Assembly: GCA_002309395.1 (NCBI GenBank)
Contig: DBWU01000061.1
Location: forward strand, 2,140-22,306
Direction of reading: 5' to 3'
DNA from: Oscillospiraceae bacterium UBA1230
GTDB taxonomy: Bacteria; Bacillota; Clostridia; Oscillospirales; Oscillospiraceae
Length of the DNA stretch: 20,167 nucleotides
A model generated the notes under the pieces. That model did not search any database, was not told where the DNA came from, and saw nothing but the letters and a program-made list of their open reading frames with translations. Below, in pieces: positions 1 to 6,136 of this stretch (its first letter is position 1; every line of letters starts with the position of its first letter). A program made the position numbers and the translations under genes.

Positions 1-30
1 GCGAACTCTGCGAGGCTATTTTGACACGCT

Positions 31-62
31 AAAAAACACGCCTCAAATCGAGGCGTGTTTTT
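31..62. terminator. Intrinsic terminator, probably bidirectional
   Basis: A perfect 8-bp stem (CACGCCTC at 37-44, GAGGCGTG at 50-57) with a 5-nt loop is flanked by six A on the left and five T on the right. Read leftward, it follows the stop codon of the DivIVA-like gene at 75 by about 12 bases and ends in a U-run. Read rightward, it would stop transcription entering from the left edge. Confidence 0.9.
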
Positions 63-74
63 ATACAAATCTGG

Positions 75-650
75 TTACTGATCGAAACTGCGGTCTAACG
101 CATCCAGCTCGTTTCGCAAGGTGTCCAGCGCCGCCAGGTCGGCTTGCCTGATCGCTTGCTGCGCCTCATTCATCCGGCGCTCCAGATCCTCATAGAGCGC
201 GGCGAGGCGCGCTTTCTCCTCCTCGCACCAGACGCGATGCGTCCCGGAGAGCGCATGGAGCTTCTCGATCGCGGCGGCGCGAAATTCCTCGGTGCGGCGA
301 TGGGCGCTGATCTCGATCTGAGCGATGTGATCCTTCATGCTGCGGTATTCCGCGGCGTCGGCACGCAGCGTTTCGTTTTCCGCCGCCAACGATTCCGCCC
401 GGCGCGTCAGCTCATCGGCAAGTACGCGCAATTCCTCGTATTTCTTTGATGCCTCGCGCCCTTCCTGTGCCTCTTGACGCAGAGCCTCCAGCTCCTGCGA
501 CGCATCCGATTCAGAGCGGCGCAACGCCTCCAGTTCCGCCTTTAAGGCGTCGATCTCTTCCCGATGGGATCGAGCGGTTTTTTCAAGATAGGAAACGACG
601 CTTTCCCGGTCGAATCCGCCGAAAAGACTGGTTTTGAACGTAGCCGCCAT
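75..650 (-). CDS. DivIVA-like coiled-coil protein
   Basis: This encodes 191 residues. A short N-terminal segment (FKTSLFGGFDRESVVSYLEK, about residues 5-24) resembles the DivIVA/GpsB N-terminal module, where a glycine-phenylalanine/tyrosine-aspartate turn precedes a helix. The rest is almost entirely charged heptad-like helix rich in E, A, L, R and K, a long coiled coil with no membrane segment. DivIVA-family proteins sit at curved membranes or the division septum and scaffold division or wall synthesis. That role is known for the family and inferred here. I chose the ATG at 650 over one 18 bases upstream because GGGAGGG lies 7 bases before it. Promoter and terminator flank it as a single-gene unit. 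At 191 residues it is in the usual DivIVA size range, but the C-terminal part is low in distinctive motifs, so the exact subfamily is uncertain. Confidence 0.75.
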   Translation of the reverse strand: MAATFKTSLFGGFDRESVVSYLEKTARSHREEIDALKAELEALRRSESDASQELEALRQEAQEGREASKKYEELRVLADELTRRAESLAAENETLRADAAEYRSMKDHIAQIEISAHRRTEEFRAAAIEKLHALSGTHRVWCEEEKARLAALYEDLERRMNEAQQAIRQADLAALDTLRNELDALDRSFDQ

Positions 651-687
651 AGAAAAGCCCTCCCGCATAACACGTCTCTTTTTTCTT

Positions 688-716
688 ATGTTAGCATATA
701 AAATCCCGTTTTACAA
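688..716 (-). promoter_or_regulatory. Sigma-A type promoter of the DivIVA-like gene
   Basis: On the minus strand, TTGTAA (711-716) and TAACAT (688-693) are separated by 17 bases. The -10 has the extended TGn element (TGC before TAACAT). It lies about 38 bases upstream of the ATG at 650. Confidence 0.75.
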
Positions 717-754
717 GATGAAAGAAAAAAAACGCAAAAACGCAAAAATTCCTC

Positions 755-783
755 TTGCTTTTTTTTCCCCAATGTGGTAACAT
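755..783 (+). promoter_or_regulatory. Sigma-A type promoter of tRNA-Arg
   Basis: TTGCTT (755-760) and TAACAT (778-783) are separated by exactly 17 bases, with an extended TGG before the -10. The mature tRNA begins 22 bases after the -10. The AT-rich stretch 717-754, with repeated A-tracts and CGCAAAAA words, may act as an UP-type element. Confidence 0.75.
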
Positions 784-805
784 TATCAAGCTGTCGTAAG
801 GACAC

Positions 806-882
806 GCGCCGTTAGCTCAGCTGGATAGAGCGTCTGGCTACGGACCAGAAGGCCGGGGGTTCGAATCCCTCACGGCGTGCCA
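806..882 (+). tRNA. tRNA-Arg (anticodon ACG)
   Basis: A full cloverleaf can be drawn over 77 nt. The acceptor stem is GCGCCGT with ACGGCGT (one G-T pair), and the D arm is GCTC/GAGC. The anticodon stem TCTGG/CCAGA has loop CTACGGA, giving anticodon ACG. The T arm is GGGGG/CCCTC with loop TTCGAAT. The 3' CCA is encoded (880-882). The ACG anticodon is normally edited to ICG and reads CGU, CGC and CGA. Confidence 0.97.
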
Positions 883-902
883 TGAAAAGCATATAGTTAT
901 GC

Positions 903-952
903 AAAAAAAGCATGAAACCTCTTGTTCTGCAAGAGGTTTCATGCTTTTTTTT
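903..952. terminator. Strong bidirectional terminator between tRNA-Arg and the LacI-type gene
   Basis: A perfect 15-bp stem (910-924 with 930-944) has a 5-nt loop, with seven A before and eight T after it. It ends the tRNA transcript rightward and the regulator transcript leftward, since that gene's stop codon lies 4 bases beyond the T-run. It insulates the housekeeping genes from the sugar locus. Confidence 0.95.
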
Positions 953-956
953 GGCG

Positions 957-1952
957 TTACGTTGTCAGCTCATGCACTGCGGAGGAGATATAGTTCATCT
1001 TCTGTTCGGGATAGAACCCCTGTGTAACAAACGCGGAGGCCAGCTCCGCCGCCAACTTGCCCATCTGCGAGCAGTCCTGATTGCAGGTGATCAGCGCCAC
1101 GTTGCCGGACGGCTGTTTTTCCTTGATATAGTAATCATGGCATAGACAGACGACTTGCTCTGTCAGCTTTGCTTTTACAAGTGCCAGCGGAAATTGGGGG
1201 ATGCCGGTAGGCGAGTAGATGCAAAGCCGTTCCTGCCGTGGCGCGGCGTCTATGATCAAAGACGCCAGCTTGGAAGGAAGCAACTTGAGATTTTTAAAGA
1301 GCTGCTGATCCAGCTTGATGTGAACGGCGCTGTCTGCAAGGGCGGGATCTGCCGCGCGAAGCGTGTCCAGAAAACCCGCCAACCGCTGTGCGGCTGTGAA
1401 ATTATCCGGCAGGTCAAACAGGATCAGCACCCGATCGGCAAAGTGCTGCACGTAGTACCGCCCCATGGCGGCGCCGTCCTGATACGCATTACTGCCCACG
1501 TAAAAGGTGTTGTCCAGATCCCGATTGGTGGAAACCAGCGCCAGCAGCCGCCTGTCCGCCAGCTCGGTCAGCCGCTGATGGATCGGCACGGTGATGCGGG
1601 AGGCGAGAATGATCGCCTTTGCCTGTAAACGCTCCGCCTCATCCAGATAGCGCAAAACGGTGGACTCGTCGCCCGCCTGGGTGCAGATATTGATTTTATA
1701 AGGGATACCGGCGCGTTTGAGCGTATCGTTGACACTCTGCTTCAAAGGGTGCCAGAAATAGCGCGGCACGTCCGGCAAAATGGTATAGACCGCACATTCG
1801 CCGTAATCCGGTCTGGGCAACCGATCCGCCTCGGCAAAAATCCGCTGGCGCATTTCGGAATCCACACCACTGCAATGGCGCAAAACGCGGCTGACCATGG
1901 CGGTACTTACGTTTAGCTTTTTGGCGATTTCGGCAATGGTTGTGTTTTCCAT
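957..1952 (-). CDS. LacI-family transcriptional regulator
   Basis: This encodes 331 residues. Residues 5-25 (TIAEIAKKLNVSTAMVSRVL) form the LacI-type helix-turn-helix, followed by the hinge-type stretch ending near AEADRL. The remainder is a periplasmic-binding-protein-like effector domain, including YVGSNAYQDGAAMGRYY near its middle, typical of sugar-responsive members. The ATG at 1952 is preferred over an in-frame extension to 2066 because the HTH starts right there and GGGAGGT lies a few bases upstream. The gene is read away from the MFS transporter, with a shared intergenic control region. It likely represses the transporter and the operon beginning at 3539 until a sugar or sugar phosphate binds. 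The ligand cannot be read from the sequence. Confidence 0.92.
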   Translation of the reverse strand: MENTTIAEIAKKLNVSTAMVSRVLRHCSGVDSEMRQRIFAEADRLPRPDYGECAVYTILPDVPRYFWHPLKQSVNDTLKRAGIPYKINICTQAGDESTVLRYLDEAERLQAKAIILASRITVPIHQRLTELADRRLLALVSTNRDLDNTFYVGSNAYQDGAAMGRYYVQHFADRVLILFDLPDNFTAAQRLAGFLDTLRAADPALADSAVHIKLDQQLFKNLKLLPSKLASLIIDAAPRQERLCIYSPTGIPQFPLALVKAKLTEQVVCLCHDYYIKEKQPSGNVALITCNQDCSQMGKLAAELASAFVTQGFYPEQKMNYISSAVHELTT

Positions 1953-1993
1953 ATTCCACCTCCCGTCAAGGCGTCGAATTGAAGCGAATGGAT

Positions 1994-2006
1994 AAATTAC
2001 ACAAAG
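1994..2006. promoter_or_regulatory. Conserved block 1, copy A: candidate auxiliary operator
   Basis: AAATTACACAAAG occurs here and is repeated exactly at 3426-3438. It lies just downstream of the candidate -10 of the leftward regulator promoter. Its reverse complement begins CTTTGTGTA, similar to the TTTGTACA half of block 2, so it may be a second binding site. Confidence 0.55.
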
Positions 2007-2035
2007 AGTATAACAGTTTTTTTGCCATTTGTACA
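2007..2035 (-). promoter_or_regulatory. Candidate promoter of the LacI-type gene
   Basis: On the minus strand an extended -10 (TGTTATACT; hexamer at 2007-2012) lies 17 bases from TGTACA (2030-2035). The -35 falls inside the candidate operator at 2028-2046, which would allow autorepression. The -10 is strong and the -35 matches the consensus at four of six positions. Confidence 0.55.
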
Positions 2036-2046
2036 TGATATGCAAG
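2028..2046. promoter_or_regulatory. Conserved block 2, copy A: candidate LacI-type operator
   Basis: TTTGTACATGATATGCAAG is an imperfect palindrome around a central G, with six of nine positions symmetric. A close copy lies at 3461-3479, with the first 11 bases identical. Its place between the divergent regulator and transporter genes suits an operator. Binding by the neighbouring regulator is inferred. Confidence 0.6.
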
Positions 2047-2117
2047 GAAATTTTTTTACAATACAAACTGCCCTGTCAGTAAGGGTATAAAGAATTCTTG
2101 AAGCGGGTGAGGACAGC

Positions 2118-3365
2118 GTGCAGATGGAGATCGACAGCAGAAACGTAAGCCGCTCCTATTTTTGGCTGATCTGGGGTATTTATGCCATGGTGTATATGAC
2201 AAAAAACTGCTTTTCCGCCGCCATGGCATCTATTGTGGTTGAGGGCGTTATGACAAAATCCCAGGTAGGGCTGATCACGGCGGTATTCTACGGGGTGTAT
2301 GCGCCTTTGCAGATTGTCGGCGGTATTTGCGCAGATAAGTATAACCCGGAAAAGCTGATTATTACAGGGCTTTGCGGCAGTTCACTCGCCAATCTGATTT
2401 TGTATTTTCATCAGGAGTATACAGTGATCCTGATTGTCTGGATCTTTAACGCGGTGATCCAATTCGGCATCTGGCCCTCCGTCTTTAAGATCATCTCATC
2501 CCGTTTGCCGCCATCGGGCAGAAAAAGCGCCGTGTACTACGTATCGTTCAGCAACACGGCAGGCTTGATCCTCTCTTACGTCGCGGCAGCGTTTCTTCCC
2601 GCGTGGTATGACAATTTTGCGCTTTCTGCGGCTGTGCTTGCCCTCCTTGCGCTTTTGCTGGGGATCGCCCGGCGGAAGGTGGCGCCGTATCTGCGCCCGA
2701 CGGCGGAGGTGAGCAGCGCACGGGAGCGCGGCGCGGTCAACGGTGTCTCCACGGTAAAGCTGTTGGCGGTAAGCGGATTTGTGCTGCTTTTGGCGGCTGT
2801 GTTTTTGGAAACGGTGGTGGGAAACAGCGTGAAAACGCTATCCGCCACCATGCTGACGGAATCCTATCACCATGTGCCGCCGTCAATGGGCAATAATCTC
2901 AACGTCCTGATCATCGCCGCGGGGCTGATCAGTGTGGTTCTGATGCGGCGGTTTATTTATCCGAAGCGTATCAAAAGCGCACCTGTGGGGATACTGCTCA
3001 CACTGTCGATCGGAGCAGTTTTTTCAGGACTGCTGCTGATTAGATTCACCACCGCTTATCTTGCGGTGGCGTCTCTCTGCGTATTGTCCGGCGTGTATTC
3101 CGCCATGTACCTGCTGGCGTCCTATTGCAGTCTTCAGTTTGAACGGTTCGGGAAAAACGGCACGGTAGCGGGTATTATGAATGCCACGATATCGGCGGGT
3201 ATGATTGTAAGCAATTACGGCGTTACAAGGATCGCCGACCGGTACGGCTGGGGCGTGGGTTCCCTACTGTATCTGGCGCTGACCGCCGCCGCGATCTGCC
3301 TGAGTGCCGCCATGCTGCCGTTTTGGAAACGGTTTCAGGCAAATGGTTTTTCCAATACTTTATAA
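2118..3365 (+). CDS. MFS transporter, 12-helix type
   Basis: This encodes 415 residues with about 12 hydrophobic membrane segments. An early motif region (SQVGLITAVFYGVYAPLQIV, then GGICADKYNPEKL) matches the MFS helix 2-3 loop pattern, G..aDr.g.r. Length is normal for the superfamily, and the layout recalls organophosphate:phosphate antiporters (GlpT/UhpT group), but substrate residues cannot be assigned. The start is taken as GTG at 2118 because GGTGAGGA ends 4 bases before it. An ATG two codons later is also possible. It diverges from the LacI-type gene and shares its control region, so it probably carries the inducer or a pathway substrate across the membrane. No typical U-tract terminator follows, so some readthrough into the next operon is possible. 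Confidence 0.85.
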   Translation: MQMEIDSRNVSRSYFWLIWGIYAMVYMTKNCFSAAMASIVVEGVMTKSQVGLITAVFYGVYAPLQIVGGICADKYNPEKLIITGLCGSSLANLILYFHQEYTVILIVWIFNAVIQFGIWPSVFKIISSRLPPSGRKSAVYYVSFSNTAGLILSYVAAAFLPAWYDNFALSAAVLALLALLLGIARRKVAPYLRPTAEVSSARERGAVNGVSTVKLLAVSGFVLLLAAVFLETVVGNSVKTLSATMLTESYHHVPPSMGNNLNVLIIAAGLISVVLMRRFIYPKRIKSAPVGILLTLSIGAVFSGLLLIRFTTAYLAVASLCVLSGVYSAMYLLASYCSLQFERFGKNGTVAGIMNATISAGMIVSNYGVTRIADRYGWGVGSLLYLALTAAAICLSAAMLPFWKRFQANGFSNTL

Positions 3366-3370
3366 GAAAT

Positions 3371-3416
3371 GCACTTTTTTTCGCATAAAAGTGCAGGGCA
3401 GGGAGCGAAAATGCCC
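3371..3416. other. Two adjacent hairpins after the MFS gene
   Basis: GCACTTTT (3371-3378) pairs with AAAAGTGC (3387-3394). GGGCA (3396-3400) can pair with TGCCC (3412-3416). Neither is followed by a T-run, so this is at best a weak or factor-dependent terminator or an RNA-stability element. Confidence 0.35.
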
Positions 3417-3425
3417 CCTATTGTC

Positions 3426-3438
3426 AAATTACACAAAG
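3426..3438. promoter_or_regulatory. Conserved block 1, copy B
   Basis: This 13-base AAATTACACAAAG is an exact match to the block at 1994-2006. The distance to the following block 2 is 35 bases here against 34 in copy A, so the arrangement is preserved apart from one base. Confidence 0.55.
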
Positions 3439-3460
3439 TCACAGGGGAAAGATTATTGCT

Positions 3461-3479
3461 TTTGTACATGAAGTGTAAG
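3461..3479. promoter_or_regulatory. Conserved block 2, copy B: candidate operator of the catabolic operon
   Basis: TTTGTACATGAAGTGTAAG matches copy A at 15 of 19 positions and is a weaker palindrome about the same central G. It overlaps the -35 of the best promoter candidate, a classical repressor position. Confidence 0.6.
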
Positions 3480-3490
3480 CAAAATATTTT
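3462..3490 (+). promoter_or_regulatory. Candidate promoter of the catabolic operon
   Basis: TTGTAC (3462-3467) and TATTTT (3485-3490) are 17 bases apart, about 50 bases before the first start codon. The T- and A-rich stretch 3481-3500 offers alternative -10 hexamers (TATTAT, TATATA) that lack well-placed -35 partners. GTCAGGGTA at 3501-3509 partly matches the region before the MFS gene (2075-2087). Confidence 0.45.
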
Positions 3491-3538
3491 TTATTATATA
3501 GTCAGGGTAAATTAGCTTGGAAAGGATTGCGCAAATCT

Positions 3539-4246
3539 ATGAAACCTGTGATCAGAACGCCGTATTTTGAGATCGGCACAAAGAATTATATCTACGGTGA
3601 TAAGGTGCTGGAATACGCACTGGCGGCGGATGCGGCGGCGGAAAAATACGATATCGACGTGCTGTTTATCTGCCCCGCGGTGGAGATCCGCCGCGTAGCG
3701 GAACACACGAAGCACCTGATCGTGCTGGCGCCGTATATGGATACGCTCCGCCCCGGCCGCGGCATGGCGGATATTCTGCCGGAGGGGCTTAAAGCCGCCG
3801 GCGCAGTGGGCGTTGTCATCAACCACTGCGAAAAGCCCATGAGCCTTCCCCAGATGAAAGCCACCATTGATCGGGCGCGTGAACTGGATATGCTGGTGTT
3901 CGCCTGCGCCGACACGCTGGATGAGGCGAAAGCCATCGCCAATCTCCATCCGGATATCATCAACCCGGAGCCGTCCGGCATCATCGGCGGCGGCAAGGGC
4001 GTCAGCCCCATGGACTATGTGAAAGATTCCATTGCCGTTATCAAAGCCATCGACCCGGAGATTCTGGTAGAGCAGGCGGCGGGGATCACCAACGGTCAGC
4101 AGGTGTACGATTTTATTATGGCAGGCTCAGAGGCGGCAGGCGCCGCGTCGGGCATCATGAACGCGGAGGATCCGCTGGCGATGATCGACGAGATGATCGC
4201 CGCCACGCGCCGTGCCGCGGACGATATACAAGCAGGGAGGGCGTAA
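3539..4246 (+). CDS. Triosephosphate-isomerase-like protein (archaeal-type TIM homologue)
   Basis: This encodes 235 residues of soluble TIM-barrel type. The pattern follows short archaeal-type triosephosphate isomerases: a basic residue after strand 1 (GTKNY, Lys15), VVINHCEKPM with His96, and NPEPSGIIGGGKGVS, which aligns with the catalytic-Glu loop (Glu144). QAAGITNGQQV and ASGIMNAEDP form the phosphate-binding end. The three catalytic-type residues are therefore present. TIM homologues in sugar loci can isomerise tetrulose phosphates rather than glyceraldehyde phosphate, so a specialised role is likely. A TTG start at 3527 is less likely because its ribosome site would touch the codon; AAAGGA sits about 12 bases before the ATG. 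It is first in the operon, and the next gene starts after 2 bases. Confidence 0.75.
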   Translation: MKPVIRTPYFEIGTKNYIYGDKVLEYALAADAAAEKYDIDVLFICPAVEIRRVAEHTKHLIVLAPYMDTLRPGRGMADILPEGLKAAGAVGVVINHCEKPMSLPQMKATIDRARELDMLVFACADTLDEAKAIANLHPDIINPEPSGIIGGGKGVSPMDYVKDSIAVIKAIDPEILVEQAAGITNGQQVYDFIMAGSEAAGAASGIMNAEDPLAMIDEMIAATRRAADDIQAGRA

Positions 4247-4248
4247 GG

Positions 4249-4743
4249 ATGGTATACAGAGAATCGTTTCAGGTGCAGTCCAAGGACAGAGCCTACACCT
4301 TCCACGACGTGACGGCGCAGACGAAGGAGATCGTACAGCGCTCCGGCGTGAAGGAGGGGATCGCCGTGGTGTATTCCCACCACACCACCTGCTGTGTGAT
4401 CACCCAGGAATGCGCCTTCGATACGTCCATAACGGGTCTGGAAACGTTGCAGCAGGATCTGGTGAACGTGATGGAGAAGATCATACCGGAATGCCGGTAT
4501 GAGGGAATGTATCTCCACCCGGGTCCCAAGGCACTGGCGTTTGCGCTGGAACACGATGAGGATGCGTGGGGCTGTCACAACACGGACGCGCATTTGCGAT
4601 CTTCCATCATCGGCAGGAGCGAGACCGTTGTCATTGAGGACGGGAAGCTGGATTTAGGTGAGTTCGGCTTCATCCACTTTATCGACTTCGACAACACGAG
4701 GGCGCGCAAGAGAACGGTGCAGGTCATGGTGATCGGCGAATAA
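4249..4743 (+). CDS. YjbQ/UPF0047 family protein
   Basis: This encodes 164 residues. GIAVVYSHHTTCCVITQE (residues 37-54) corresponds to the family's V..PHTTaai.inE segment. WGCHNTDAHLRSSIIGRS (107-124) corresponds to HeNadaHlksslLGps, and the C-terminus carries the GKLDLG...FIDFD..R.R signature. His44/45, His110, Asn111, Asp113 and His115 are the likely metal- or active-site residues. Usual family length is about 130-140, so this one carries extra residues, mainly in the middle (about 55-105). Some members have weak thiamine-phosphate synthase activity, but the physiological role of the family is poorly settled. Its position, 2 bases after the TIM-like gene and before an isomerase and kinase, suggests a sugar-phosphate step here (inference). 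GGGAGGG precedes the ATG by about 7 bases. Confidence 0.88.
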   Translation: MVYRESFQVQSKDRAYTFHDVTAQTKEIVQRSGVKEGIAVVYSHHTTCCVITQECAFDTSITGLETLQQDLVNVMEKIIPECRYEGMYLHPGPKALAFALEHDEDAWGCHNTDAHLRSSIIGRSETVVIEDGKLDLGEFGFIHFIDFDNTRARKRTVQVMVIGE

Positions 4744-4759
4744 GAGAAAGGGCAGAGAT

Positions 4760-6115
4760 ATGAAGATCGGGTTGCTTCCTTTATACATAGATATTTACGA
4801 CATCAGCAGTCCCCACGTGAGACCGCGGATGAAGGCGTTTTACGAGAAGATCGCCGCGGATTTCGAGAGCCGCAGCATTCAGGTGGTGCGCACGGCGGAT
4901 TTCTGCCGCTTAAAGCCGGAGTTTGCCGCGGCGGTGGCGCAGTTTGAAGCGGCGGAGGCGGACGCCATTGTGACACTGCACATGGCGTATTCCCCGTCAC
5001 TGGAATCCATCGACGCGCTGGCGGATACGAAACTGCCTGTCGTGGTGCTGGACACCACGGAAACGCTGACCTTTACCACCGAGCAGAGCCCCGGCGAGAT
5101 CATGTATAACCACGGCATCCACGGTGTGATGGATCTTTGCAGTATGCTCACGCGCCGCGGAAAGCCCTACGCGATCGCGGCAGGACACTGCGATCTGACG
5201 GACGTGGTGGGCGAGGCGTGCGGCTACGTGCGAGCGGCGGTGGCGGCAAAGGCGTTGGGTAACACCCGTGTAGGGCTTTTCGGCGGTGCGTTCCAAAGCA
5301 TGGGCGACTTTGCCGTAGAGCCAAAAGAGCTGCGGGAACGCTTCGGTATCACGGTAGAGGATTTCCCACCGGAAATATTGACCGAGTACGCCGCCATGGT
5401 GAGCGGCGCGGCGGTGGACGCGGAGCTGGAGGCGGATCAGGGACGGTTTGACTTCCCCGACGATATTGACAAGGCAGGTTATCAGCGCAGTGTCGCCGTA
5501 GGCTTGGGATTGCGTCAATGCATTGAGGATAAGAAGCTGACCGCATTTTCCGTGAACTTCCGCACGGTGCGTGAGATGCCGTTTGTGGAATGCTGTAAAG
5601 CCATGGAACGCGGCGTGGGGTACGCCGGCGAGGGCGACGGCTTGACCTCCGCCTTTGTAGGCGCGCTGCTGCAGGGATACCCGGAAACCAACTTCGTGGA
5701 GATCTTCTGCCCCGACTGGCAAAACGGCACCCTCTTTTTAAGTCACATGGGCGAGATGAATTACCGCATCGCGGACGGGAAACCCCGTGTGGCGTATAAG
5801 GGCGGTTTTGTGGATACCTACGTCGCCTATACGCGGATGAAAGGCGGCAGTGGCGTGTTTTTGAACGTCAGCCGCGGCAGGGACGATTACCAGCTGGCGC
5901 TCTCGGCGTGTGAGATGTTGCCGGTAGAAAAAGACAATTTCCCGGGCGCTATGCGCGGTTGGCTGAAACCGGAAAACGGCATGACCACGGCGGAATTCCT
6001 AAAAGCCATCAGCATTCACGGCGCCACCCACCACAGCGTGTTTATCTACGGCGCCACGCTGGAAGAGCTGGAATACTTTGGCGCTCTGCACGGCATGAAA
6101 ACCGTGATATTATAA
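4760..6115 (+). CDS. L-arabinose/L-fucose isomerase-like ketol isomerase
   Basis: This encodes 451 residues, cytosolic. It shows the AraA pattern of a metal-dependent aldose-ketose isomerase. GYAGEGD carries Glu291, NFVEIF carries Glu314, LSHMGEM carries His329, and GATHHSVFIYG near the C-terminus carries His424/425. These match the four metal ligands and catalytic residues of L-arabinose isomerase (Glu, Glu, His, His). The N-terminal half has the FucI/AraA-type Rossmann-like architecture (TLHMAYSPS, about 73-80; VVVLDTTE, 94-101). It is shorter than typical AraA (about 500), and the segments around the active site differ, so the substrate is probably not L-arabinose. It lies directly before an FGGY kinase, as expected for an isomerase-kinase pair. 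A weak purine-rich site precedes the ATG. Confidence 0.82.
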   Translation: MKIGLLPLYIDIYDISSPHVRPRMKAFYEKIAADFESRSIQVVRTADFCRLKPEFAAAVAQFEAAEADAIVTLHMAYSPSLESIDALADTKLPVVVLDTTETLTFTTEQSPGEIMYNHGIHGVMDLCSMLTRRGKPYAIAAGHCDLTDVVGEACGYVRAAVAAKALGNTRVGLFGGAFQSMGDFAVEPKELRERFGITVEDFPPEILTEYAAMVSGAAVDAELEADQGRFDFPDDIDKAGYQRSVAVGLGLRQCIEDKKLTAFSVNFRTVREMPFVECCKAMERGVGYAGEGDGLTSAFVGALLQGYPETNFVEIFCPDWQNGTLFLSHMGEMNYRIADGKPRVAYKGGFVDTYVAYTRMKGGSGVFLNVSRGRDDYQLALSACEMLPVEKDNFPGAMRGWLKPENGMTTAEFLKAISIHGATHHSVFIYGATLEELEYFGALHGMKTVIL

Positions 6116-6136
6116 AGGCACAGAGGTGTAGGGATT

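Noticed and set aside
806..960. tRNA-Arg as an integration site of a mobile island
   Set aside because: No integrase gene and no repeated tRNA 3' end was seen in the window. The strong terminator after the tRNA is sufficient explanation for the boundary.
2055..2091. TTTACA and TATAAA as the MFS gene promoter
   Set aside because: The spacing is 25 bases, too long for a standard promoter. No convincing rightward promoter could be fixed for the MFS gene.
3371..3416. Hairpins after the MFS gene as an intrinsic terminator
   Set aside because: The stems are short and no T-run follows either, so I list them only as possible structure.
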